This document shows, one piece after another, positions 23,945 through 37,800 of a stretch of DNA of 64,000 bases (positions are counted from its first letter, which is position 1; each line of letters begins with the position of its first letter). The notes under the pieces are model-generated. The model did no database searches. It had not been told where the DNA came from and saw only the letters and a program-made list of their open reading frames with translations. This DNA is from Paragonimus skrjabini miyazakii (Eukaryota; Platyhelminthes; Trematoda; Plagiorchiida; Troglotrematidae). A program made the position numbers and the translations under genes. The stretch spans positions 133,785-197,784 of the forward strand of contig JTDE01000223.1 in the NCBI GenBank assembly GCA_014338405.1, given 5' to 3'.

Positions 23945-24040
23945 CTTGATAAGAAGTCAATTTTGCAAACAGCTGTTTTCGGTAATTCTCATCAGGCTAT
24001 TACAATTACATAGGGTAAGTGCGAATTATATATGAAGATT
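23945..24040 (-). mobile_element. 3' tail of PLE family B with hammerhead-like core
   Basis: Lies downstream, on the minus strand, of the endonuclease at 24240-24562, with the N gap between them. Contains CTGATGA (23989-23995), GAAA (23977-23980) and a perfect palindrome AACAGCTGTT (23968-23977) where hammerhead stem III would sit. Only a single G-C pair closes the place of stem II, and stem I is GC/GC at best. Matched by the copy at 5335-5430. Minimal hammerheads are established in PLEs; whether this one folds is inference. Confidence 0.55.
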
Positions 24041-24133
24041 ATAACGTGTCAAATAGGTCATCAAAAAATCACAGGAGTGGTACGGATCACAGTCTACTGG
24101 GGGAGGGTGGGAATGTTGATGAATGTGTTGGAG

Positions 24134-24233
24134 NNNNNNNNNNNNNNNNNNNNNNNNNNNNNNNNNNNNNNNNNNNNNNNNNNNNNNNNNNNNNNNNNNN
24201 NNNNNNNNNNNNNNNNNNNNNNNNNNNNNNNNN
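24134..24233. other. Assembly gap (100 N)
   Basis: Exactly 100 unknown bases, a conventional gap placeholder. It falls inside a PLE copy, as expected for a repeat that breaks assemblies. Confidence 0.98.
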
Positions 24234-24239
24234 TTGTGT

Positions 24240-24562
24240 GTGGTGTAGTGAATACACATCTTGCTCTGAACCTGACTTGTTCTACAGAGGGCTTGCACGA
24301 ATTGTTTTTGGGCACATAGGCAGGGGTTGTGGAGTCTGATAGCGATAGCCTCAGCCGTTGATAACAATCGCACTCTGACAGCTCTGGAACAGCATTGACG
24401 AACCTCGTAGATTACTCGGAACGCTTCATCCGGGTTTATTTGATGGCCAGTGTCAAGTAAATGAGAGCCAATTGCACTGGAAATAGGCTTTATCGATCCG
24501 TTGCGAAGATATACTTGAGTTGATTGACAAGTCTGGGCGTTAGAGAGCAGTAGAAACGACAA
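24240..24562 (-). pseudogene. Penelope-like element GIY-YIG endonuclease, family B
   Basis: The best endonuclease C-terminus in the window. The minus-strand frame reads, in order: YLRNGSIKP, SSAIGSHLLDTGHQINPDEA, FRVIYEV, RLLSTAEAIAIR, then LHNPCLCAQKQFVQAL. These blocks match the H..TGH, AF.VIY, AEA.AIR and LC.QK.FV..L signature of the domain PLEs carry behind their RT. The GIY-YIG start itself is not in this frame; sequence above 24562 on the minus strand appears frameshifted. The frame runs past its normal end without a clear LPW, then into the N gap. Such domains nick target DNA for element insertion. Decayed and partial. Confidence 0.8.
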
Positions 24563-27500
24563 ACACCTTCATAAGGCCAGCACTCTCCAAGCATTCTCCA
24601 GCGTTCCGTTACACACCGCTAGACATACAGAAGCAAAATAATCGACTAATATTTTACGGGTAGTAAAACTTTATTCACATACTTGTTTGGGTAAATTCAT
24701 AAACAGCGTGATGTATACCGGTTTGTTGTGCTGTTATACTTTACGTTTTTGTCGAATGAAGTCAATCACCTGTGTGTGATTTGACTGCACAGCTAGCAAA
24801 ACTCTAAAAACGCGGCATAGGACAGTTCGAAAATGAGCTTGCAGGCGCACTATAATACTGATAACCAAGGGGGCGATAAACAGCTGCTTTGACATTGGCG
24901 GATTTTAACGGCATTCCAGACACCAGATAAGTAAATGCACGACGTGTCAACAAGTGTCAGAATAGCAACCCAGTCAATCATGCAACTAACCGATGGATTT
25001 GGGTTTCCAGAAAGCGTACGATATGCACCTCTTAGTTACCAAACTTTGCTTTCTCGTAGACTGAAGTGAAGCAGCCAAATTTTTTCCTGTTCCATGTAGT
25101 GGGTTCGCTTCTTCGACCAGTGACACATCTGGGCTGAAGTAGGACATTCGTGCTTTACAGGTGACTGATGAGACCGTCAACCTGCAATATGTCGAGCATT
25201 CTAAAAAGTCTGTGAGAAACAACAGACTACTGCAAAGTAAATGTTGTTAATGCTTTGAAAAAACCTTACGATTCTTAAATTTCTGATATAGTCAGCCTGA
25301 TGTAGCACAGCTTCTCCAGTGTTCTTTAACACTGCCATCGATCTACGGACTTCAGTAAGTCAGCGATTGTGATAGCGAATATACCATAACTCAGTTACTG
25401 AACTGAACAATTAAAAATAAGGTCATCTGTTGATGTAAAATTTAGTTTTTGGGGTTAGTGCACGAACGGTTTGTTAAGAAAAGTAACTATATCCCATAGG
25501 CCCAAATGAGGAGTTATTAGCCAATGTGTTTATGGCAGCCAACAATCTTATATAAGCCGTGTCCCAAAGGGAATCAACGTGTGCATCGTTCGTCTTAACT
25601 AGGCAAAATAGAAGGATCTAACGTTGTAATAAGTAAGACAACAAGTTGAATTGCCTAGGTGTTATGTTGATCACCAAAATTTGGTAAAGCTGGTCGATAA
25701 ATCGGTGCTACTGATGATTTTGGTTGAATGCACCGTTCATAACTGCCTTTCATTGATTTTACGGTTCCGTATAGGCAACGGGCCTCACGAGCACATGAAA
25801 GCATAGTTGCTGGAAATGACAGAACAAATCTGTCATTCTCCCAGCTATTTGGCTATATAAAATGCGAGCAAGCTCGGCTTGCCTATTGGTTTACGTGGTT
25901 TTTACTCTATTGCAGTGAACAAACAACTTTTTGCTTATCTTGTGAACAGTAAAACACTAAAACAGCGATAATGAACGTGTGTGCGGTGTTGTTTTAAAAT
26001 ATTTTGGAATAGTCAGATTTCACTGTCAACGGCGACCGAAACAATTGGGGGTAGATTTGTTTTTCGCACAAAAATAGGTTTACGGTGGATTCTCGGAAAT
26101 TATTTGTATGATTGTATTATCTACATATCGTATGTATCATGCATCAAAAAGATTTTTCCGGAAATCCCGTATGCGGTATAATTCAAAAAATGTTCACTAT
26201 TCATTGGAGAAAGTGTCAATTACAAAGCTGGACAGATAGTTTGAAACTGGCACGTAGAATCTGTATAAAAGCAAAATATGAAGCAAAACGGAAAACGTCC
26301 CCATAGGAGATAATGTTGTTTAGCTAGTGTTGGTTTGGTCCGGGGCAAAAGCATTTCTGTTTATAGAACGTGATCGGTAGCACAGTGAAGCTTTTGGTGA
26401 TCCACTTACAGTTCAAAGTTTGCCTCCGGGGAGCAATTCAGTTCGCTCACGGATAAAAGCAATGACGAGTGTAGCATGAAGATTCTCTTCTCTGGATAGC
26501 TGAGTTAAACTGTTTGTAAGCTAAGTTTGATTCTGGAACTGGCGCAGGTACCATCTTTACGGGGAGTTTCTCAAGCAGGCGTTGCTAAGAAGACATCAGG
26601 CGTTCCGCTAATGAGTTTTACAAGTCCAGAAAATTTGTAGATGATGCCGCAGGTGTTAGCATGGAACTTTAATTATCTGTCTAGGATAATTAACTCCATT
26701 TGACTGCGATCTCTGACTGTAAGGTCAATGTGTCAGAACCAGATTGTCATGTAAACGACTTCGAGACCGTAATAGACACATATAGCTGTATTTCCTTCAT
26801 CATTAGTTTCCCACCAAAAATGTGAAAAGTAGACACGTAAATTGAAACTTTATCTTCAAAAATTACCAGCCGTATGCGGTCAGTTTCACGATGGTGTCTA
26901 TGCAGAATTGTTTGTTATGTACCATACCAGATATAACAGGCTCATTGAGGGGGGTTAGTGGTTTTTACTGTAACCTCAAAAACAGTTTAAACGAAGCCAC
27001 CATCCTGCATAAACCAGTTTCCTCTCGTTGTATACGTGTTGTTTGTTAGCAGTCAGTGGATGTTCAATTAACAATACAGTACCGCTTATAATTCGGGTAA
27101 AAATTTGGGCATCACGGAGGTCTCCCATAAAAACCACCCAGTTGACCTTCTTCGGCTGCTTGTACCGTTAATCCTCTTGTGAACAGTCAGTGGCAGACTT
27201 TTGATTCAGAGTCATACAGGATACACCAACATAGTTGATTGTGGGACGTTGACCGATGTAATTGTAGCCTTCGACGTTAGGTTGAACAAATCCACTGAGA
27301 GACCACGCAGCACCATCAGATTTTCATACCTCTCACAATCACCAAGCGACCATTTGTTTAAATTTATTAAACACTTCGTTAATCAACGGATTAGTTCAAA
27401 GTAGTTGTTTTCATGTTATGCAAGTTATTCTTTATTTCTTACAAAGTCGTTTAAAATAGGGCCGCTTTTGAGAAGTTTTACTGTTCCAAACTGGCTGCAA

Positions 27501-30500
27501 CTGGTGTAATGAAAACTGTTCAGTCCGGTGTGATAGGAAATATATCAGAAACCGGTAAATTTTGATCCGCTTCCATACGTTCTAACGAGTTGTGCGGATG
27601 GAAAACGTGTCCTTATGAATGCTGTGGAGTACACAAGCGATTGTTCTTTGGTCACTGTTTCAACCCAAAGGCCTTCCCCGTTGTACGGTAAGCAAGACGA
27701 CAGTGATTACAGTGATTAGCAAACAAGTTCCATTTCATTGTATGTTATTGATGATGTTCTTCAAAAATACTGATTTTCTCAAAGGCAATGGATGATTGGG
27801 CTATGTGAAAAATGTCTTACATGACAAAACTGCAGATTTAATTTTCAGAGGAAGTAAAACAGCACATTAATATTCTAAAACCCTAAGATTCTTTAAACCT
27901 TTTAGCATTGAGGAGTTACAGACATGCAACCTGATATAGAATAACGCTGCAATCTATCTATATTTGTGGGCGTATGACCAGCACACGAACAACAATCTTG
28001 GTTTTTACATGAAAATTTAAAAGTTTTGAAAGCTATTTGTAACTGAACCTCTTGCAAGTCGACTTTGACAGCCAACAGCTTTGTGCCGTCGCGGCCGACT
28101 GCCGTTAACTGAATGTCACAGTCTCATAACCTTGAAGTTGTGTATTCCCGAAGAAAATAAATTGTTCTGCATTAATGCCTTTGGAAATATGGTCGTCAAA
28201 TTCGTTACTATGAGCGGCTTGTTTTGTCTCCTCTTTGTTACGTTCTACCTTACACTGGGTACACCAAAACCACTCTCAGCTGCATTGACATGTTCTCCTT
28301 CGACTGGACTTTAAGCTTTTGTTTTTACCCATTTTTGTTAATTTTACCTCAACCGAGAGAAAACTAACCGGCTGGGTAAACTTTTTGATCTACTCCTTAT
28401 TCCATTCAGTATGGAATGCTTTACCAATTTACGGCTCGTATGGCTTCAGTACACACAGTAGTCAAAAATCAGTTTAGCTATATTTATTCAACAATATATA
28501 GGCCCAGCAATTTCTACCAGGTTTATCCTGACAACACAACCTTTTTATCCAAAAATGGCATGCAAAAAACATAGCATTAGGGTTTTATATTTGTATCCAA
28601 AACGAACATTCTGCAGTAGTGGAGAAGATTACAGATTTTATGAGTTTGAACAAAGTGCAGCTATATGTGAAGCCTAGGATTTCTTGGCTGTACAGTTTTT
28701 AAAAACAGTTAAAATGCTAGCCGGCGTTAGGTATAATAAACAATAGCTGATAACATTCCAGACGCACCTTTCAACTTACAGACAGCTGGATTTCGACGAA
28801 CATGTGACAGAATGTGTAATGTAAGTGGGCCATATTGGACGAGGTTATCATAAAATGTCAAAGTACACCTCACGAAAATACCGCATTCGTGGATTTTGTT
28901 CAAATAATACAGTTTTATTATCTATGGGCTCACATGCTTTGACTTGTAACATTGCTTCAAGACAAAACAATCAACATCTAACAGCATAATAATTCTCCTG
29001 TCTAAATATATCGACAAATTTACCGATAGGCTGCATTTTGTTAAAAGCCACGAGGTTGTCTAATAAAAGCAGCATACCTTTGGCAATTCATGGCTTCCGT
29101 ATATAGGATTTATTTTGCCGTTTTTACAACTTCAACAAGTCAAATTTCTTTGGATTGGTTATTAGCCCATCCGATTTAGAAGAAACATCACTTTAAGCAC
29201 AATGTAGAGTCTGAATTTGTACTTGTCGAATTGTTCAAAGATTAAGTTTGCTCACTAAGTGGGATCAAATTCCTAAAGATCATGGGCTCACATTTCGCGG
29301 GATAATTTTACCCATAAACATACCAAATCCACTTTTTGAATAGAAAGAAATTAACCGTAGTTGCTCCAATCGTATAACTCTTCCTACCCAATCTCTGTAT
29401 AGGTTTGATAATGGTAGAATGATATCAACTCAATTTTTTGAATAGTTCCTTCAAAAAAAAATTTAGTAAAACTTGAGCGTCAGTAAAATGTCTGGAATAT
29501 TTGTTATTAATTTTTGGCTGAACGTCTGGATAATTTGGAGAAGCTGCTTACGGACTAGAAGTTCTCAATCTAGTGCAATAAAATCAAATAGAAGGAAGGC
29601 GGTTGGGAAAACTAAACAAGGCAGTAATTTCAGACATCTCGGAAAAACAACAATGATTAAACTGTTAACAGAAAACTTATATGAACCGGTATGAATAGTC
29701 ACAATCTTGAAGACATACAGGTGATTGTTAATTTTCATTCAATAGAAAAAACCTGTTGAAATAAATAAGTCGACTTATTGATTGATAGCAAACGAATTCA
29801 GAATCTTCTGGTTGAGTGAAACATTAATATTTACTTGTGAAGAGTGGTTTTATTTTTGATACTGGGATGAATGTAATACTAAGTGTATCACGTCTGCCAG
29901 ATATGCAACACAACTGGAAATAGTATTGGCTACAGCAGGTAATGTTTATTTGTAAAAAGTGGTATTGAACTATTGAAAGCATGAGAAAAGTTGCGGAGTA
30001 CAGTATTTAAACTATCAGATTGTATTGTGTGGTTGACAGTTTTAACTTTGTGGGTAAGAACTAGTATAGGTATTAATCAGTGTATTCAGACTGCATAAGC
30101 TTGGTTAGGATAAGCAATGGAAAGACGCTGAGCACATAACTGAAGTGTAAATCAGAAGTGCTGATAAATAATTTCCTTGATGGATAACAACGAGAGAATG
30201 GACGACGAGCGCCTATAGCCTAACTTTCTTCGGCGTCTGATGTACATCATGCAATATAATTTACAGTTCTTTTGAGTTTTGTTGGAATATAAGTAACTAA
30301 ATATAGGTCAGAATGAGTGGTAATCAGTGAATACGTACAAGTAACAGGTCTAATTAGTCTCAAATAATTCCCGGCAGATAAATGATCCCTGCTCGATTTA
30401 AATTGTGAGTTGTCAGTTGCCATACTAGAACGAAAGAGATTTTTGGGACCTCGGAAATCCGCCACGACCTAGCGCTTGTTTGACCAAAATTTAATTCGCG

Positions 30501-33500
30501 TTTTGAAAGGTTCTGGGCACAACACGTCCTTCTGCAAAACACTTTAGCAGAGATGTGGAAAAGATTTTGCCCTTCCAGCAGTTTCGACCGAAAATAAGAC
30601 ATAATTTTCACACTTAACTTTTGAACCACGATGTGACTGAACAATCGTGTATGTACCATTGATGAACGAGAGATATGCAGATATGCAGATAAAAATATAA
30701 TCAAACACAAAAAGTAATTATATATCGTGTATTTAGATTGATTATTAGACTTTAGAATAAACGGAGAATAAACGATTTACAATTTTACTATGAAGTCTCG
30801 TTTAACCACGTTAATTTACAAAATGCTGTACCAAAACGACAGTTTTGAAATACATACAATCCAAAAATTACTGCAAACCAAACAGCCAACTCACCGTCAA
30901 AATGTCGTCTAAAACTCAAACAACTTGACAGATCATAAATTCACTGTTAATTTCAACGTGTATTCTATCAATTGGTTTACTGGTTGTTACATAGAGTAGA
31001 AGGTTCTTCCTTGTTTATTCTTGTTTCTGAGCTAGTCAAACAAAATATTGTTGAAATGTTCACTGATGTCAATAAAAACGAATGAAAGTAGATTGAAAGA
31101 AGCATTATTGAAGGTACTGGTGTACTTATACTCGGTCGCGGAATGCTAGAAAATAGGGAAAGACGTTTAGTCACACATAGGGTTTTGTAAGTTTCTATGA
31201 CTAACCAGAGTAGTGATTTGACAACATGTTGTGTAGACCGGCTCTGTTGAATTTGCTTTGTCAGTAAGCTTTTAAAGCTGTCAAACAGTTCAAACACCAC
31301 CATAAGTTTGGGCGGTGTTTTTTCTTGTGAACCATTGTGGAATAGTGTGGACATTGTAACCTGTGCACTCCATAATCAAATTCAGAGGATGTACCTCCAG
31401 AATTTCATCCTCAAACAACAGAAGAAAGTTCAGATGATCTGGGTTGGAAAGTTTTTGTGGTCAAAACTCTTTTTTTCCTCAAGTGTCTTCAATATGTTTG
31501 TATTTGTCCGTATTATGTCGTCCTGTCTTAACTTATAACATTTCTTTTGGCCTATCTGATAAGTTTTTAGGAGTAGACAACTCTTCTTCGCAATACATTT
31601 TAGAATGCTGTAAGGTGGTTTCTGGGAATCGACGGATCATCCGTGCTACAAGATAGCGAGTTTCACAAGTTTTTCGAATGGGCTAAATTGGCAGTTGTAT
31701 ATTATAATCTTTACTTCTATCGTAAGATCCGAAGGCCTTGCTCACATAAAATAACGAGCAGTTTGATGTAGGCGGACGAAACATATAGGGAAATGGGGGT
31801 TCAGTTTTTTAACAAGTGTAATCGGAACGTGCATGCGAATGTAAATAAATTACAATGGCACCATATACACAGTGGGAGACAGATAACGTCATGACAGCTC
31901 TGTAGGTTCATAGAGTGTATCACCTGGTTTTTAGTTCCATATCACACTGAAACTCCAGAGTAACTGAACCATGGACATAAAAGTTTCTGAACACATGTAG
32001 AAAGGAAGATGTGATTGCCTGAAAAATCCTTAGCAAGTTACAAAGTGTATTTCCCTCTGGCGCCTAACTTAACACTGAAGGTGTTGGTAACCTGCACATA
32101 CTGGTCTGTCTCAAGTATGTGCTTCGCGGTTTGGGGGAGTGAATTCGGCTAACGTTGTGGTCAATGCCATGTTGATGTCGATTGGCAATTGTTTTCTTCT
32201 GACGGCCATCCACTTGAAGAATTCAAGTAAATCTGTATAATTTCCATATCCTCCGAACGCGTCGGCACAAAGCGGTACCGCTGATTACACTATCTTGTGT
32301 AGTTCAAGGAATTGGAGGACGAAAGAGAGCGATCTGTACAGAACGGCGCCATCGACAAGAGCTAGTCTAAATCACATGGACTAGTATGTTCTCTATCTTG
32401 ATTCAAACCGGTGACTGATAAGTTCGTTTGCATCCTGTGTGCTCAAAAGCCCTTCGTGGTGTGCAGTTCTTTAAATTTACATATGGTTTATCTAAAGCAG
32501 TGACCGTCCGCACATTTCTAATAATGAATCTATCAGAAATTTTGAAATTGCAAAATATAAATGTTGCTGCCAGTGTGTGCTGCGATTTTGTCGCACAAAA
32601 GCCTAGAATACACCTTCACTTCTTCAGCAGGACCTTGTTAGTGGCACAACCGTTCCTGTTCTCTGCCGATCACGGCATTATAAGCCACCAGACATAGTGG
32701 GCAAAAGAAGTCTATCTAAGTTGGCATCCGCTACATGCTGTGTGTTTAAAGATAATTAAACATTTGGTTTTATACATCGGTATCTTGGCTACAAAAAATT
32801 TAGGGATACTTTTTTTGGACACAGTTTTGAAATCGACGATAACATATGGTGTAGTAATACAATTAAGAGCAACTTACTGGCACACCTCAAGATTGTCTTC
32901 TGGATTTTATGAATGCAGACAGAAATGCAGAAATCTTGCTTGTCACTTGCTCCAGGATAACTCTTTTTCCGCAGAAGTAGCTGTTAAGCCCTACCCGCTT
33001 CGACTCAAAATGACTGTTCATTGCATTACAACTCGCCGTCCAACAATCACTACGAGCAGCAAGATGTTGGCGGTGCTCGGGTGGGGATGACATTGTACCA
33101 ATGTTTATTTTTCCTCCAACTTGACTATGTTCTGCTGACGCAGCATGGTCGAAAACCGTTATGTTGCCTGTATGATGATGTCAGTATGGATGCGGTTTTC
33201 TGTTTAAGTTTACTGATTATTATATGCAAATATTCGGGCTAAATGATTAACTAACCCAGCTTCAGAAAACTGAATAAGGGTTTATAGTCTAAATATAGAA
33301 AATGGGTTTTAATGTCTATTACTCATAAGAATAGCCTCTTTGATAGGTTCACTCACTAGGTAAACGACATCATCCACATCCCTCCGATTCTGAGTAGGCT
33401 GCATATCATTTACCACAGCAGTGAACGGATAATCGTCCACTGTTATACAGTCACTAAGTAAAAAATGTCGTTTGCCATAATTTTTAACTCTTTCATTTTG

Positions 33501-35743
33501 TTAAGTGGAGCTATTGCCAAATAATTACAAATTTGTCTTACTATTCTCCGATTGTATGCATCACACCAGATGATGAAGCCACTCAGTTTTATTGTTTACT
33601 TAATTATCACCCCATTTCAAGTGGTCTCTTTTCTTCATATCGGTGTATTCTAGTGCCTGTAGTTAGCTTATTTACCGGCCTCTTTGGGGATCGCGTGAAA
33701 GAATTCACACTTTCCACGTATGAACGGTCTTTTCTGGGAAACAATTAACGCCATCTTTTGCAATTCATCACGCGCGTTACAACTTTTAAGGCCTCTGTAA
33801 TTTTCTTTTCTGTGTGCTGCTTATGAGGCAAACAGAATCTATTTGACAGAATACTTATCTATTAGTTTACTAGATTGCCTTTTCTTATTACGCTACATTT
33901 TAAGCATCAAGTTTCAAACAGTTAACCTTTTCGTCAGTTAAAATGTTTACTCTCGAATTTATAACAACTTGTTGTTGTTGTGCTTAGTAATATGATCCGA
34001 ACATGAGAACTGGTTCCGTTGATAAACAACTCACTAATCATCATGTTCAACTATGTAAAACAATTTGGGCTAGGCGGAAAGCTGTTGCTAACCGCACTCA
34101 ACGCCTACATAATAATACTAATAATGACCATGATACTTTTCGAAAATCTGAAAAACGCTCAAATTCGATTAGGTATGAAGTTTTATACGTGGGTTTATTT
34201 TCAACCTTCAGTATTCTCTGGTGGTAGAAATGTGCAAAACGTTGAAACACAAGGCGTGAAATGAGATTGTTTGCAATTAACTGATGTGCAGGTAACGGTA
34301 ACCAAAAACAGCGTAAACTTGCGGACAGTGAGTATATAATTATTTTGTGATATCTGGTTCAAAACTGTGTAACAAAATATTTAGACCTTTGTACTTTGTA
34401 TTTTGACTTGGTGATCGATTGGTACGATAGGTGTCACCGTGGTTTGGATGCGTACGGCTCAGAAATCGATCTATGCCTATATCCTGTCTGTGATTTTAGC
34501 CATGACGCGTGGATTTCCGCTCTACGATCAATGGGGGGGACATGTGATTTGGCGAGCGAGGCAAGAACTTATCAGGTGTCGGACCGGATCTACAACGGTT
34601 ACCAAAGCAATATTGGCTAACTGTTGTTGGAACTGTACACGCGTACAGTCGGAGTTGCAGTAAACTCATATTTTAAGCTTGGTTTAGTAGTCAAATACAG
34701 TTCAGCGGACACTGTGTGAGTTCGCAGTGTGATTACAACTGCCAATCATGAGGATGCCACACCTAAGTTATTGAAAACCGGCGCACTAGAACATATAGGA
34801 AAAAATGGCTGCAATTATCAATGATAATACCTTCGAGAGATCCTTGGAAGCGCTATGAAAAAATATCATACTGTCAATTCCGAGTTGTAAGTCACTTCAC
34901 TAATTCCCTCTACTGCGGTCCAATCTTACCTCAACAAATTACGAGCAGCTCGTCAGCGGCTTGAGGAGAATTGTTCTTTAGAGAGAACAACAGAAATAAT
35001 AATGCCAACGTTAATGTGGACGTTCGTTCCACAAAACCATACAGTAACCCGCGAGGAACACTTTGCACACTGTCAGGAAGCGCCAACAAATCCTTAAAAT
35101 CCAAGGCGCACTCTCAGTACATGTGTTCAGAGTATCTAGATCTTGTTTTGATTGGAAATTGTGAGGTACTGCGACTGGCTGACACTGGACACTGATGCGG
35201 AACCAACAGAAAATCGCAAAGTGTTGCATAGGACCGAACAACTTCTTATCGCAGGATTTAGCTGTGAAGCGCACTTTCTCAACAGATGTGACATACATAT
35301 CAAGCATATTGAAATCCTTAGTATTTTATTACAGAGACAGTTTTTTAATCTCTGAAAACCACAGGAATGTTTGCATGTCATTTGCATCTCAGCAGTCAGA
35401 TTAACCAGTCACATTGGGGAAAAGACCATAAACTTGTTTCTTGCAGAATTTCACGTTTCATATTTACTGTAAGTTTACTTTACCACAATTACAGTTACGC
35501 TTTTACCGTATTTGCAAGAATCCTCGTATAAAGGTTCTGTTTCGTTTTTAACATGTACGGATAAAATGAACTTTGTGAGCTGAAAATGTAATCACCAAGC
35601 AAATGACTAGTTATTTCGCCAAAAATTTTATGGAAATGCTGCTCATCAAGTATGCATCAGATGTACGATAAACAGATTTTAACACCCTATCTGGATTACG
35701 ATGTGAATGACTGGTGCACGCTAGTCAGAACGAAACGCAGTGT
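24563..35743. other. Long gene-free stretch, unassigned
   Basis: Over 11 kb with no convincing gene. Frames such as 30360-30710 minus, 30977-31354 minus and 32740-33090 plus lack domains, splice logic or repeat partners. A possible plus-strand tRNA-like segment sits near 32350-32410 (AGAGCTAGTCTAAATC, then TTGATTCAAACCGG). AT-rich throughout. Confidence 0.45.
32345..32415 (+). repeat. tRNA-like SINE candidate, weak
   Basis: An A-box-like AGAGCTAGTCTAAATC is followed about 45 bases later by TTGATTCAAACC, a B-box-like motif. No acceptor stem and no second copy in the window. Confidence 0.3.
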
Positions 35744-36421
35744 ATGGATCCCCCAGAAAGTGAAGTGATTAGGGATAATTGCAGTGAGAAAGCTAACAGT
35801 GAATGTGCCCGATGTCTAGACTATAACAATGGGAATTTCTTCCTGTTTGCCTACAGTGACGAAACCACGGTGAGAAGTGACTGACTGATTTAACTGTAAC
35901 AGTTATGATATGCATTTCAAACACTCTGATTAGTCACCCTCACCCTAACATAGTTCTAAGGAGGTTATTGATCAACCACCTAACAATAAACTGTAATATG
36001 TGACTCGAGGACATTTGGCACAGTTAAACATCCACAAAAGTAAACTATTCGGTGTTTACAAATTTGCCATCACCCACAGTTGATGGTTGTCTTCAAAGTC
36101 AGGTAGGCCTTTCGGCTGGTCACTAAGAGGAGGGAAACCCTAGGTCCGAGATTTCAAAGTATAACATTTCGCCAGCAGTGTGTGGCTTCGTTCGTATCGG
36201 ATCTTACACTCCAGCCTTCCTGGTTTTAAGGTGAGCGTGTTAATTGATGTCTCGGGGTTAGATTTTTATTTTGGTACGGGTATTTCTTCAAACCGAGTGA
36301 GCCATTAAAAAATCGGAATAACATTACGACATGTATTTGTTTTCAGGCGCAAGCTCTACACTTTATAACGAACAAAATCCTTTGCTATTTTCCAGAAGCG
36401 GAAGCGAAACACATAAAATAG
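35744..36421 (+). CDS. Possible two-exon micro-gene (66 aa), unrecognised
   Basis: Exon 1 would be 35744-35869 (42 codons from an ATG, MDPPESEVIR...YSDETT) ending at a good donor GTGAGA. Exon 2 would be 36347-36421 after TTTGTTTTCAG, in the matching phase 0, giving AQALHFITNKILCYFPEAEA and a TAG at 36419-36421. A canonical AATAAA lies at 36516-36521, about 95 bases after the stop. The first exon is acidic and cysteine-containing; the second is hydrophobic then charged. I do not recognise the product, and a short two-exon model can arise by chance. It could also be the 5' part of a longer gene if another acceptor is used. No domain is claimed. Confidence 0.27.
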
Positions 36422-36515
36422 ACACTTCGAATACTACATAGGCTTCCTTTTCATCAAATATTTTCCATCTGAGAATTTATGTTTTTTCAGGTATCATAAC
36501 AATGGGCTTAGACGA

Positions 36516-36521
36516 AATAAA
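36516..36521 (+). promoter_or_regulatory. Candidate polyadenylation signal AATAAA
   Basis: Canonical hexamer about 95 bases downstream of the stop of the possible micro-gene. The motif is common in AT-rich DNA, so it counts only with that model. Confidence 0.25.
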
Positions 36522-37800
36522 GGCTATGTCTCATTGGGTATCTGATAGTATGAATACTAGCTAACTATAGACGTCAGTTTGCGTTTGATTTAGCAAACTG
36601 GCCTGGAATTTCGTGCAGTCTTGGTAGTATTTGGAAATACTTAATTTATGTTTTATTAGGATAAAACACTGAAGAAAATATGTTTGAAACATTAACAAGC
36701 TTCGGCGTTACTCTACCTGGTGTACTTGCAGTAGGTTCTGCTGACCACAATGGAAACAATGACCGATTTGTGAAATCATTATCAACTCTTATTTTAAGAC
36801 CGTCAGGGGCCGTGATAAGTCGTTCTTGTATTGTACACTAGCCGAAACACAATATTAGTAGATCATAGTTCATCCCCCCTCCCGAGAAACCGCACTGATG
36901 CATTAATTTGCATAAATAACCTGGCCACTGTTCCACATACTACGCGTTCCATTTTCTTGTGTGTATAGCTTTTGACGAATCGCATTTAGTTCAAATTAAC
37001 GTCTACCAGTCCAGCGATAGCCAATACAGCAAACTGCCATGAACATCTCACGTTTCTCCCCGTGTTGCGTTGCAAACCGTCCATTGCACTGCTTTTAATG
37101 AACAACTACCCGAAAATGACAAACTGTGTATGTCACACGATCTGGAGCAGTGGTTTTCACATTTTCAATTGAAATTGAAAAAAACCCTGCCCAACCTAAA
37201 TTGTCATTAGTGAGCAATTAGGACTTTAAACTTGAAATTCAAATATTACCTGTTCGCAGATATTGTATCAGCTGAACCTTTCAGAGGCTAAGCATAGGAT
37301 TCGGGTCCCAGTCATTGCCGATATTCGACCAATTATTCGTAATTTCTGAATCCCAGGAGTACAAAATTACTCGTCTTTACATCCGGTATAAATTTAGCGA
37401 AACATCACAGTTTTTCCGTCATTCGAACTATAGCTTACAACAAAATTTTTAGTAACCATGTTGGTTACAACATCACTGACTTCACTCTAGAGACAGCTGA
37501 ATAATCACATCTAATCGTCTGATCTTACATCTGAGTGACTGAAATATCAACACATTTCTACTACTGCACAACATTTTTAAAGTAGCCTTGAAAAGGGAGT
37601 GCAGCAAACCATCTAGTTTTTAGTGAGTTATTATCAGATTAGCTAAACCAGATTCAAATCACAACTCTATATTAGAACCAATAATGTGCCAAATCCCGAA
37701 AGTTGAGGCTATTTGGTTCACTCGAATATATGTAAACTGTAGTCATTGGGTATTGAGAAGTTTACAGAGTGGGGTTTAGTCAAGGTTGTTCCAAAGCCGT
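36522..37800. other. Gene-free stretch, unassigned
   Basis: No open frame of note and no RNA gene. A GGATTCGGGTCCCAG at 37297-37311 is B-box-like, but no A box accompanies it. Confidence 0.45.

Noticed and set aside
24019..24339. Plus-strand frames across the second N gap
   Set aside because: They read antisense to a recognised PLE endonuclease and through unknown bases.
34003..34264. Overlapping frames including a hydrophobic one (LLTALNAYIIILIMTMILF)
   Set aside because: Hydrophobic runs are expected from AT-rich DNA; no start context, family or splice evidence.
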